The position numbers and the translations under genes were made by a program. Source: Roseimaritima ulvae (GTDB taxonomy: Bacteria > Planctomycetota > Planctomycetia > Pirellulales > Pirellulaceae). Taken from it: a stretch of DNA of 64,000 bases. Shown piece after piece: positions 46,474-54,558 of the stretch. Location of the stretch: NCBI RefSeq assembly GCF_008065135.1, contig NZ_CP042914.1, positions 4,569,404 to 4,633,403 of the forward strand, in the 5' to 3' direction. Numbering within the stretch: the stretch's first letter is position 1; each line of letters opens with the position of its first letter. The notes under the pieces were generated by a model. It was not told where the DNA came from, made no database searches, and saw nothing but the letters and a program-made list of their open reading frames with translations.

Positions 46474-47724
46474 ATGGGCAAGTCACAGGACGCTTTTTCA
46501 TGGAAGGATGGCCGAACACCGCTTTGTCCGGTCCATAGTCGCATCAAGCTGGAAATCCTCCGCGACTATCTAATGGCCTATTTTCCTACCATCTCGCAAA
46601 ATATGCGGATGGACTATGTGAACATCGAGCTGATTGACGCATTTGCTGGGGGTGGTGTGCTGATAGACGCGGAAACCAAATCCCCTATCAATGGTTCGCC
46701 AAAGGTGATGATTGGAGCGGTTCGAGATTCGGAGGCGGCGATAGCAGCGAGAAAGACAAAGCCATTCAGAATCAACGCGAGGTTTCACTTCTCTGATGCC
46801 GACCGTGACGCACACCTTCGTCTAAAGACCGATTTGGCCGACTCTCGCTACCGTGAAGATGTGGAGTCTGGGAAAATCCTGGTCGACAATTTGAAATTCG
46901 ATCGGTTTCTTTCGGTTGTGCTTGAACGGATCAAATCACGACCGCGGCAGAAAGCGATCTTCTTTCTCGACCAATGTGGCTGGAACCAAGCAACACTGCG
47001 TGACTGCAACCGAATTCTAAATCATCTTCCGAAAGCGGAGATCATTTGGAATATCAGCGTTGAATCTCTGGCAATGTTCGCGAATGACAAGGATGCGTTT
47101 CGTGTTGCGACGGACAAGTTTGGTGTCGATCTCGGCGATGCAATTTCGGCCCGCGATAATGCAGTAAGGCTAAGTGATTGGCGAAAGTCGCTTGTCTCAC
47201 ATTACTTGAATGAAATCAAACAGAACTGCGTTGCGAAATTTGTCAGTCCGTTTATGGTCCAACATTCTGGCTGGGGCTATTGGCTCTTGCATCTCAGTAA
47301 CCATAAGGAGGCCAATGATGTAATGAAGGTTACTCATTGGAGACATCAAAATAATTCTTTGCATGAGGGATTTCCAGGTCTACGGATGCTTGAGTTCAAC
47401 CGTGACAATTGGAACCAGTCGAGCTTTTTTCGCTTCGATGCAGAAGCTAATCTGGCGACGCGAGAAGCCTTGCTCAACGAACTTGGCCCGCAGATTCGTA
47501 GACTGGGCGAAGCACCGACGGTTGGCCAACTTATTGATTCGGTCGCGAATGAAACTCCAGCGGATAGGCAGCGAATCATCGAGTCATTGGGAGACCTGAA
47601 AGCTGAAAGTGCATGCCGCTTCATCGGTCCTGCTGGCGAAAAGAGAATTCATATTCCCCAATCGCTCGACGATCGGATTGTGCTCTCAGAACATCGCCCG
47701 ATGTATTTGCCGGGAATAAATTGA
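46474..47724 (+). CDS. tcmP: Three-Cys-motif partner protein TcmP
   Basis: A 416-residue protein. The start at 46474 has GGAGGATCA directly upstream. Family marks include KLEILRDYLMAYFP, ELIDAFAGGG near residue 55 (a methyltransferase-like motif) and IFFLDQCGW near residue 168. The N-terminal half has the layout of a SAM-dependent methyltransferase fold and the C-terminal part is helical. TcmP is known only by its genomic pairing with three-Cys-motif proteins such as the DUF5131 protein just upstream. The two probably form one functional unit, possibly a modification or defence system. Confidence 0.85.
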   Translation: MGKSQDAFSWKDGRTPLCPVHSRIKLEILRDYLMAYFPTISQNMRMDYVNIELIDAFAGGGVLIDAETKSPINGSPKVMIGAVRDSEAAIAARKTKPFRINARFHFSDADRDAHLRLKTDLADSRYREDVESGKILVDNLKFDRFLSVVLERIKSRPRQKAIFFLDQCGWNQATLRDCNRILNHLPKAEIIWNISVESLAMFANDKDAFRVATDKFGVDLGDAISARDNAVRLSDWRKSLVSHYLNEIKQNCVAKFVSPFMVQHSGWGYWLLHLSNHKEANDVMKVTHWRHQNNSLHEGFPGLRMLEFNRDNWNQSSFFRFDAEANLATREALLNELGPQIRRLGEAPTVGQLIDSVANETPADRQRIIESLGDLKAESACRFIGPAGEKRIHIPQSLDDRIVLSEHRPMYLPGIN

Positions 47725-47840
47725 GCAGGAAACGATCTTGGCCACCTACAGCTGATTGAAGCTAGCCGATCAGCATCACTGTGAAACCAAAACAATTTTC
47801 AGGTGTGACAACAGGCTGGGGTCTGCAGCGGATCGCCTCC

Positions 47841-48365
47841 CTAAAATCTGCCGACATAGCCGTCAGTGTAGCGGGCGAAGGCATCTAACCATTTCGTGTT
47901 TCGTTCTACCAAATCATTGAGATTGAACGCATGCCTACCAGGCTCGGCATCTTGCCAAGTCTGTCCTCCATCAAACAAAATACTCCCGTTCGCGATCGCC
48001 CCGTCCCGAATTGCAAGTCGAACCAGACCATACGTGAACCCTTGAAGGTGCATCGCTTTCTCATCGACTTGGCAAGCCGCTCCGACTTGCTTTTGCATGT
48101 AGAAATTCTCCAATCCACCCGAAAGCGACTGGAAGAACGCGTCTGGTGACTCAGGGCAGGTGCCTCCGTCCCATGCAATGAATCCCGAAAAAACCTCTGA
48201 TGTTTTCCCATCGCTTTGATTGACGACAATTTGCAACTTGGGTGAATAGCCAAAGTCGCCATTCTTCGCAATTGCATACACATATCGCAGTTGCCATATG
48301 CGAGGCCCTTCGTTGGCGAGCTTCGCCGGTACCCAATTGTCATTTGGCGCCTGAAACAGTACCAC
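47841..48365 (-). pseudogene. Truncated unrecognised gene, 5' end replaced by IS end
   Basis: About 168 codons of a soluble-looking protein (ending LDAFARYTDGYVGRF) run in from the IS21-type terminal repeat. The apparent GTG start at 48365 lies inside that repeat, so the true N-terminus has been lost, and genuine sequence begins near 48344. The retained part includes RIWQLRYVYAIAKNGDFGY and a GTCPESPDAFFQSL segment. I do not recognise the family. It is probably no longer functional. Confidence 0.55.
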
Positions 48366-48388
48366 CTATTGGCGCTTCAAACGGTACC
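48345..48388. repeat. IS21-type terminal repeats
   Basis: TGGCGCCTGAAACAGTACC (48345-48363) and TGGCGCTTCAAACGGTACC (48370-48388) are imperfect direct repeats 25 bases apart. Inverted copies containing GGTACTGTTTGA lie at 48422 and 48471. Multiple end repeats of this sort bind the transposase in IS21 elements. Confidence 0.65.
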
Positions 48389-48434
48389 AGTTTGTGAGGT
48401 CGGGCCTAGTCGAGGCCCGGTGGTACTGTTTGAC

Positions 48435-49214
48435 TTAAGCTTCTTCGGTCGCCGACCCGGTTGGCGCTTTGGTACTGTTTGAAGTTTTTTCCGAATTTCC
48501 CATGCGGTAACTACGACCCGTGATCTGCATCACTTCGCTGTGGTGCAAGAACCGATCCAAGATCGCCGTCGCACTCGGCACATCGCCGATCAGTTTGCCC
48601 CATTCTTCGAGCGGACGGTTGCTCGGCATCATGGTGCTGCGAACGTCGTGGCGACGCATGACCACCTCGAACAGATACTCGCCGCTACGCTTGGGAAGTT
48701 GCTTCATCCCCATGTCGTCAATGATCAGTAAGTCGGGTTCCAGGTAGCGTTTTAGGATCCGCTCGTGGCCGTCTAAAGCCTCGTCATGAAGGAAGTCACG
48801 AACCACGTCAAATATGCTGCGGTAGTAGACCGTCATGCCGGCACGGATCAGAGACAGCCCGATCGATTGGCACAGGTGACTCTTCCCGGTTCCGGGAGGA
48901 CCCAGCCACAGCACATCACGACGCTCGCGAACGAATCTGCCGGTGGCCAACTCGTACACCGCATTCTTCTTGATCGTCTTGTTGAATCCGAAGTCAAAGT
49001 CTTCCAGACGACGAACGTCTCGGAAGTTAGCTTTCTTGATTCGACGCTCGATCTGGCGATCACCGCGGATATTGATTTCGTCTTGTAACATCAACTCAAA
49101 GAATTCGAGATGCGTAAGCCCCGTGGAAGAGGCCTCGTGAAGCCGCACTTCCAGCGATTCATTCATGCCGCTTAGACGCAGCTTCTTGAGCATCGGACTG
49201 ATCGTATTGTTCAT
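48435..49214 (-). CDS. istB: IstB-like transposition helper ATPase
   Basis: A 259-residue AAA+ protein of normal IstB length. It has an N-terminal helical domain, Walker A GPPGTGKSH, Walker B LLIIDDMG, and the family segments SNRPLEEWGK and ILDRFLHHSEV. It loads the IS21 transposase on target DNA. The start overlaps the istA stop (ATGA). The last codons run through a copy of the terminal repeat. Confidence 0.93.
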   Translation of the reverse strand: MNNTISPMLKKLRLSGMNESLEVRLHEASSTGLTHLEFFELMLQDEINIRGDRQIERRIKKANFRDVRRLEDFDFGFNKTIKKNAVYELATGRFVRERRDVLWLGPPGTGKSHLCQSIGLSLIRAGMTVYYRSIFDVVRDFLHDEALDGHERILKRYLEPDLLIIDDMGMKQLPKRSGEYLFEVVMRRHDVRSTMMPSNRPLEEWGKLIGDVPSATAILDRFLHHSEVMQITGRSYRMGNSEKTSNSTKAPTGSATEEA

Positions 49215-50347
49215 TGATAGATTCCTTCCTGAACTTTCTCGTGGATAAAGTTTGCGTACTCACCGATCGGACGAATGATCGGGTGTTCCTCCATGAACTC
49301 CATGGTCGTTTGTGAAGCCGACGACTGTCGCTTCAAGAGTGTCCGAATGATGCGGCAGTTGTTCGCGCCGCTTTGCCAAGCGGTCTGGCAAGCCGCCTCC
49401 ACTTCATCGCCTGAGTACTTGTGGCTCAAGGCGATCACTCCTTGCAGCACCCGTGAGGCTTCGACCCCACGGTTCGCGATGACGGCCTCCGCCCAACGAG
49501 CCGACGAAGGACCGATTAGCCGCATTTTCTTTTGTAAATAGTCGATTCCTCGCTCAATGGGACTAATCTTTTGTGACGCGATATGTTTCGGATCGGTGCG
49601 AAACCGACCTAGTTCGATGACCGTATGCGTTGCGATGTGCTGAAGCCGATCGTCGAAGATTCGCACTAACCGACTGTCATGCCGAACCCACACTTCGCGG
49701 CCCAGGTATTCCGGCGGCACACTGTAGCAAGCTCGATTGACGGAGATGTGGGCATCGCGAGAAACCTTCCGTTTGGCTTCGTGATAGAACGCGAATCGTT
49801 CAACCGGAAGCTTCCCAAGCATGGCTTTCTCATTGGCTTCGAAATCGCTTCCCACTTGCTTGCGAGTGGTGCCATGAATCCTCGTATCGGCAACCGTTCG
49901 TTCCCAGTTGGCAAGATGCTCGTTCTCTGCTGCTAACGATTCGAACTCATGCCCACGCAGCGCGTTCTCTTGCACGTAATCGACGCCGCGTTCGACCTTG
50001 CCCTTATGCCACGGCGTTCGCACCCGAGTCGGAATGAAAGCGCAGCCGTAGTGTTTGCAGAAATCGACCAGCTTGGGATTCAGTTCAGGATCGTACCAGT
50101 CCGGTGTCTTCACCGCGCATTTGGCGTTGTCAAAAACCACCCGCCGCGGCACACCTCCAAGAGCCCAAAACGCATTTTCAAGAGTGCGGATACCCACACA
50201 GCTAACGCGCAGCAAGGACCGGTCGATGAAACTGGGGCAACCCAGAACAAAAACGGCCCCGAAGTCGGCCACCGGAGCACGCAATTGAGGTCCTCGGGAC
50301 TCGCGTCGTTCGGCAAATTTTGCATGGGTGACTGGTGCATCTGACAT
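49211..50347 (-). pseudogene. istA: IstA-like transposase, N-terminally truncated
   Basis: The frame encodes 378 residues instead of about 500. It holds the second half of the DDE domain (TLENAFWALGG, VVFDNAKCAV with the second Asp, HKGKVERGVDYVQ with the Glu) and the C-terminal domain with YSVPPEYLGREVWVR. The N-terminal HTH is absent and the region around the first catalytic Asp (PVADFG) is degenerate or shortened. Transposition is therefore unlikely. The truncated end points towards the Argonaute operon. Confidence 0.8.
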
Positions 50348-50407
50348 CGACCAGAGCCAAATTATGCGAATTTGGCTGCAACGGACACGAATCCAATACG
50401 TGAATGC

Positions 50408-51850
50408 TCAAATGTAAAACTTGAACTGAGGTAACGGCTTCACGTCGGGCGGAATCTCACGCATCACATTGCTGACAGCACGCGAGAACTTCAACGTGAT
50501 TGGTTCGGCTGCGGCGAAAAACGCAGAATTCCAATTCAGCTTCGTCAAAGCTAGAATCTCTGCACAAATCTGGTGTATCGAAGCATCGCCATGGTGATCA
50601 GCGATTTGTAAAGGCGAAGGTACATGGCCATGGGGAAAGGCTCGCATCGATGGAATGTAACCCGTCGTATAGAGATACGTTATCTCACCGACGGAAAACT
50701 GGGTTCCACGCAATGCGGGATATGATGCTTGCCGGAGCAATCGCACGCGATCGTTGGACCACACCGACACCAAATCGAATTCTGGAACCGTCGAAACGGC
50801 GCGTTGAAAACCGAGTAACTCACCCGGCCAGTAACGTGAACTCTTGTGGATAACGACACGTCGAGGTGTCTGCTTGGTTTCGTCTTGGTATCTCTTGAGT
50901 GCTTCCGTGATCAACTCCTGTGCTTGTTCCTCATCCAAATGCGGACTGTTCCCCATCTGCGACTGATCCCATTGAAAATCCTTTCCGCGCAGGACAATCC
51001 CTTCTCCACTATCATCGAATGCTTGGGCAACGCTCGTCTGCATCGTTCCTGACTCACTGCCAAGTGGAGGAAAAAAGCTGACACCGATGTAGAGCGTTCC
51101 CGGGGACTTCATTTTCGGTCCCCACGGTGTCCCGCCCACCTTGTAGTGAAGACCAGTAAAGAAGTTCCAGGCACATCGTGACCTATGATCGACATTTCGC
51201 GACGCTGGCGTCGCTTCACTCGTGTGCTGCAACAGAATCTGAGTTGGAACTCGATACCGCATCGCTTCCGCTTTGATCGCTCGTCGAAAATCACGGTGAA
51301 CGGAACCCAATTCGTCGTCGCGATAGTCGACGGTCCGGCAATGCTTTAGCAATTCGTCAGGCAGGGCCAAGACGATCACCTGCGGTTCTGACTCCTTCTC
51401 TGCGAGCAAACGCATTTTGTCGGAAACCAGCTTGACCGACTCTACAAATTTGTCACGACGCCGTTTCAGCGAACCGATCGCAGCCATCTCATTCGTAGTG
51501 ATCGACTCACGCCAGCCGGTGTCCATGATGGGGCGTGTAAAGAACCCGCGATCTTCCTGATAGCCGGGAAAGTCAAGATTGATCCCGTCGCCAGCTACGC
51601 CAGTAGAGCTATTCGTGATCCATTGTTCCGCAGAGGCGACGGAACGCCCGCTGCCGATCAGTCCAATGCGAGCCGTTGCCGGATGCCGTGTCGACGACTC
51701 GACATAACGCGGTCCGAAAATCGAAATACCTGCTTGTGGCGAAACATGTTCGCGCCCGCAACCGAACACCAATCGCGGTTCTTCGTGGTAGTGGCATGTT
51801 ACTCGCGGAGTGACTAACTCGCCGCTAAGTGTTTGAGTGCTATTCGTCAT
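50408..51850 (-). CDS. Short prokaryotic Argonaute (MID-PIWI), catalytically inactive
   Basis: A 480-residue short pAgo without N and PAZ domains. The ATG at 51850 sits inside the end of the upstream gene (11-base overlap). The opening RLVFGCGREHVSPQAGISIF is typical of short pAgos. A MID domain follows at about 150-230 (VIVLALPDELLK, RRAIKAEAMRYRVPTQILL) and a PIWI domain at 240-480 (GTLYIGVSFFP, RRVVIHKSSRYW, QFSVGEITYLYTTGYIP, final PQFKFYI). The first catalytic Asp position reads Ser (IGVSF) and the second reads Ser (HKSSR), so no slicing is expected. It should bind a guide and target nucleic acid and trigger its HNH-APAZ partner, as in the SPARTA-like systems. It ends 60 bases from the decayed IS21 element. 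Confidence 0.92.
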   Translation of the reverse strand: MTNSTQTLSGELVTPRVTCHYHEEPRLVFGCGREHVSPQAGISIFGPRYVESSTRHPATARIGLIGSGRSVASAEQWITNSSTGVAGDGINLDFPGYQEDRGFFTRPIMDTGWRESITTNEMAAIGSLKRRRDKFVESVKLVSDKMRLLAEKESEPQVIVLALPDELLKHCRTVDYRDDELGSVHRDFRRAIKAEAMRYRVPTQILLQHTSEATPASRNVDHRSRCAWNFFTGLHYKVGGTPWGPKMKSPGTLYIGVSFFPPLGSESGTMQTSVAQAFDDSGEGIVLRGKDFQWDQSQMGNSPHLDEEQAQELITEALKRYQDETKQTPRRVVIHKSSRYWPGELLGFQRAVSTVPEFDLVSVWSNDRVRLLRQASYPALRGTQFSVGEITYLYTTGYIPSMRAFPHGHVPSPLQIADHHGDASIHQICAEILALTKLNWNSAFFAAAEPITLKFSRAVSNVMREIPPDVKPLPQFKFYI

Positions 51851-53117
51851 CCTTGAGTTCCACCTTTTCGTAATCCAGAATCTGAGAGTATGCGAATGTT
51901 GAGAACAAATCGTCAGAGTACTCAATCGTTTGTTCTTTCGGCATGTCACCAAATACCCCCGGCCATTGGACCGTGGGCTGAATGAAATCGGTCGGCACGA
52001 CAATCGATTGCTGGCCGAAATCAAAGATGATGCGAGGATCTCCGTCGCTCAGGAAATCACGCCAGAAGTGAACTTCCTTACGGACATCGACATTGAACAT
52101 CCGCGATTTGCGGATGGTAGCCTTTTTAGTTGTTCGCTTGGGCGACAATGGAACGTTGCCATCCTTGGTAAACCGGCGTTCGGGACGGATGGATAGGCAC
52201 CAGCTTGCCGAATCGACTTTTTCAAAACGTAAACTCACGGCGAGATGTTCCCAGAACCCCTTGCCTTCTCCGGTCTTTTTGCGAGTCGGTTCCCAGGCAA
52301 CACTCAGCTTTGACTTGCGACCGCTGAGTGTGAAATAGTCCACCTGTCGCTTTTGGTTTACGTCTTCCGGTGGAAAGTAGTATCGTTTGTGTTTTCGATC
52401 CAGCATCAATCCGTGCCGCCCTGTCAGCTTGTTCAGACAGCGATTCATCAAATCGACGTACCAACGAAGTTTGTCCGCATCGTTCCACCAGCACTCGAAC
52501 GCATCTTCCTCGTCGAACCCATTCAAATCGACGAAGTCTGCGAAGGGGCTATCGCTGCGGGACAAATCGAAGAACGTGTAAAGCCGCTTTCCGCGAACAA
52601 TGAACGGGAGCATCAATCTCGGATCGGGTGAACGCCCCATGCCTTTTGAAACGGTTCGTTCTTTCGAGGTGCAAGCGGCAGAGTAGACGAACCTTGGCAT
52701 TCGTTCGACTGGCAGAAGCGTGCTCGCGACCGTTTCTGTCTGCATTTCGCATGGTTCATGAACTTCCCTGAAGCGATCCTCGTAAGTCAGACTCGCATCG
52801 ACCCATCGCTCATGATCCGCTTTCATCTGGACCAGCCGATCGACGGTGTACTTGTTAACCTGCCGGTCGATGATCGTGTGGTGCTTCGTGCAAAGCAGAA
52901 TCAGGTTCTCGTAGCCATCGACCTGTCCGCCGGGAATCGGCTTGGCGTTACGCGGTCCATCATCACCTTGGCCAACAATGTGAGCCATTTCTCCGAGTAG
53001 AACGTCGGGGTCGTCTTCGTTGGCTTCTTCGTACAGTTTGCACCGGCAATCATGAAACGCACATCGTGAGCCTGATCGGGTCCAAAGGATAAATTTCGTA
53101 CGAGAACTAATGGACAT
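51840..53117 (-). CDS. HNH-APAZ effector subunit of a short pAgo system
   Basis: A 425-residue protein with GGAG upstream of the ATG. Residues 19-85 form an HNH nuclease: C19 and C24 (SRCAFHDC), GEMAHIVGQ with H46, ENLILLCTKHHTIID with N71, C76, H79 and H80. The remaining 300 residues fit the APAZ region that replaces the missing Ago lobes (MLPFIVRGKRLYTFFDL, GRHGLMLDRKHKRYYF, LSVRF-like strands). It should pair with the short pAgo encoded next to it, with which it overlaps by 11 bases. On target recognition the HNH domain would cut DNA, killing or clearing the invader. HNH-APAZ fusions are a recognised but little-studied class, next to TIR-, SIR2- and DREN-APAZ. Confidence 0.88.
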   Translation of the reverse strand: MSISSRTKFILWTRSGSRCAFHDCRCKLYEEANEDDPDVLLGEMAHIVGQGDDGPRNAKPIPGGQVDGYENLILLCTKHHTIIDRQVNKYTVDRLVQMKADHERWVDASLTYEDRFREVHEPCEMQTETVASTLLPVERMPRFVYSAACTSKERTVSKGMGRSPDPRLMLPFIVRGKRLYTFFDLSRSDSPFADFVDLNGFDEEDAFECWWNDADKLRWYVDLMNRCLNKLTGRHGLMLDRKHKRYYFPPEDVNQKRQVDYFTLSGRKSKLSVAWEPTRKKTGEGKGFWEHLAVSLRFEKVDSASWCLSIRPERRFTKDGNVPLSPKRTTKKATIRKSRMFNVDVRKEVHFWRDFLSDGDPRIIFDFGQQSIVVPTDFIQPTVQWPGVFGDMPKEQTIEYSDDLFSTFAYSQILDYEKVELKDDE

Positions 53118-53179
53118 TGCTACTCCGTTGCAAGAAAGTGTCGAATTGTCGAATGAGTGTGCTCTGTTGGTTTGCAGGC

Positions 53180-54130
53180 CTAGCGTTGAAGCGGAGCAAT
53201 TAGCGTTGACCAGAAAGCTTCCGCAGCGCCGGCTTGGGTGAGCTGTTCATTGGAACCTTCACGATGTCCGAACATCATCGACGTGGACCAACCCAAAGAT
53301 GTGCCGTCGTCAACAACCGACAACATATTGTTGAACGAATTGCCGCGACTTGCCGTGTCCGAGCTGTAAACGATCGAGTTGCCTCCAAAACTTTTCGACA
53401 GACTGATGGAACACTCAGACCGAATTGTACCGTGTTCGTAGATCATGGCGGTGAACGTGTTGCCATCGACTCGCTTGAATGCGATTTCTATTGACTCGTT
53501 TCGCGACTCCAGTTCACTCAGTGATCCCTCAAAGAAACTGGCGATGTACTGAAACGTCTCCTCGCGGTACTTGTCTTTGTCGCGTTCCGAGAAATTCTTT
53601 TTGACGCGCAAGTTGCTCGATCGCGGTCGCTCGTGAACGAGCGTTGCATCCTGCTCTGCACCGAGGCTTTCCGGTTCCGAGATGGTCGTCTCGGCTGATG
53701 GTGAGACCGCTCGGCGAACAGCGTTGGTGACTTCCAAAAATGCGTCGTGAATGTTGGGGAACTTGGAAATCGGTTTCCCGTCCCGAGGCATCGCCAGCAG
53801 TTTTCCAAACGGTGTCGGATGCCAATCGCACGGATCAACAATCACCGGGATCACGCGAGCCGACCCTTCTTCGTGCTTTTCCATCGCTCGTTTAAGCTCG
53901 ACGTCATAGCAGTAGTTCGAGGCCAGAAAGTACGGACTGACCAACAGCAAGATAATGTCTGCTGATTCTAACCGCTCGCTGATTTGTCCATCGAACTCAT
54001 CACCAGCGACGATCCTGCGATCGTGCCATGTGTCGATGACGCCTTGTCGTTTTAACATCACCAAATGCGTTTCCAGTTCGTCACGAACAGACTCGTCTTT
54101 GTGCGAGTACGAGAAGAATAGCTCTGCCAT
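53180..54130 (-). CDS. TIR-domain protein with a conserved C-terminal domain
   Basis: A 316-residue protein. The TIR domain (residues 1-135) begins AELFFSYSHKDE and contains LLLVSPYFLASNYC followed by the catalytic Glu (E78 in DVELKRAME), as expected for an NAD-consuming TIR. A Ser/Glu linker (140-175) leads to a second domain (about 178-316) starting FSERDKDKYREETFQYIASF and ending AEAFWSTLIAPLQR. This second domain is familiar from other stand-alone bacterial TIR proteins but has no known function; it may sense or oligomerise. It lies 62 bases upstream of the HNH-APAZ gene in the same direction. No APAZ segment is present, so it is not the usual TIR-APAZ fusion. Confidence 0.88.
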   Translation of the reverse strand: MAELFFSYSHKDESVRDELETHLVMLKRQGVIDTWHDRRIVAGDEFDGQISERLESADIILLLVSPYFLASNYCYDVELKRAMEKHEEGSARVIPVIVDPCDWHPTPFGKLLAMPRDGKPISKFPNIHDAFLEVTNAVRRAVSPSAETTISEPESLGAEQDATLVHERPRSSNLRVKKNFSERDKDKYREETFQYIASFFEGSLSELESRNESIEIAFKRVDGNTFTAMIYEHGTIRSECSISLSKSFGGNSIVYSSDTASRGNSFNNMLSVVDDGTSLGWSTSMMFGHREGSNEQLTQAGAAEAFWSTLIAPLQR

Positions 54131-54196
54131 GAGTTCTTTCAGTTAAGAGTTGCGGGATTTGTCGGCAAGCAGGTGCACTATCGTACAGGCTGAGAT

Positions 54197-54364
54197 CTAG
54201 CCAGCACGGCGGATCACGCGCACCTCCTCCAGTCGTCCGCTGTTGCAACGCTCGCAGCAGATTGGATACCCCGGGATGTCCTTCTCGTTGGGGTCTCTCC
54301 GGTCGTAGACCTCGATTTCAAATCGATGACCACAGATTTGGCATTTTAATAACTTGACCAACAT
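54197..54364 (-). CDS. Small zinc-ribbon protein
   Basis: A 55-residue protein. The start at 54364 has AAAGGA upstream. Two Cys pairs, C8-x2-C11 (KCQICGHRF) and C37-x2-C40 (CCERCNSG), make a zinc ribbon. It is the first gene of the minus-strand operon with TIR, HNH-APAZ and pAgo, 66 bases before the TIR start. It could be a small regulator or accessory factor. The family is not identified. Confidence 0.65.
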   Translation of the reverse strand: MLVKLLKCQICGHRFEIEVYDRRDPNEKDIPGYPICCERCNSGRLEEVRVIRRAG

Positions 54365-54558
54365 CAGCCTGTTCCTTTGCAACTAAATGGTGTCTGTTTT
54401 CTGCCTCTACCAACTACTACGACCGTGCGTTACAAATGAGTTTCGCGGCCATTTGCGGCGACCGACGCGGCGTCTTGATTTCCCCAGAACCTGTGTTTCC
54501 CACTGTTTTCTGGGATGTAGCGCCTGGTCGTAGTCCTTAGTGAAGAGAGACGAGACTA
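54365..54558. promoter_or_regulatory. Divergent promoter region between pAgo operon and sigma/protease operon
   Basis: This 194-base region separates the two operons. It carries a 9-bp inverted pair ACTACGACC (54416-54424) and GGTCGTAGT (54526-54534), and an inner inverted pair CCCAGAA (54483-54489) and TTCTGGG (54508-54514). These are candidates for operator sites or a transcript hairpin. Promoter boxes were not assigned. Confidence 0.5.

Larger units (their letters stand above)
48345..50347 (-). mobile_element. IS21-family element, partly decayed
   Basis: An intact istB-like ATPase gene and a 5'-truncated istA-like transposase gene overlap by four bases in the IS21 order. Multiple copies of a terminal repeat lie past istB (48345-48388, and GGTACTGTTTGA copies at 48422-48433 and 48471-48482). 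No matching repeat was seen beyond istA, and the N-terminal part of IstA is missing, so the istA-side end has been lost. Insertion has broken the gene at 47841-48344. Confidence 0.82.

Noticed and set aside
51851-52024. Longer start for the short pAgo
   Set aside because: The extension lies wholly inside the HNH-APAZ coding region and gives low-complexity sequence; the ATG at 51850 starts a typical pAgo opening.
53180-54130. Classic SPARTA (TIR-APAZ) system
   Set aside because: The TIR protein lacks an APAZ region; APAZ is fused to the HNH domain in the neighbouring gene instead.
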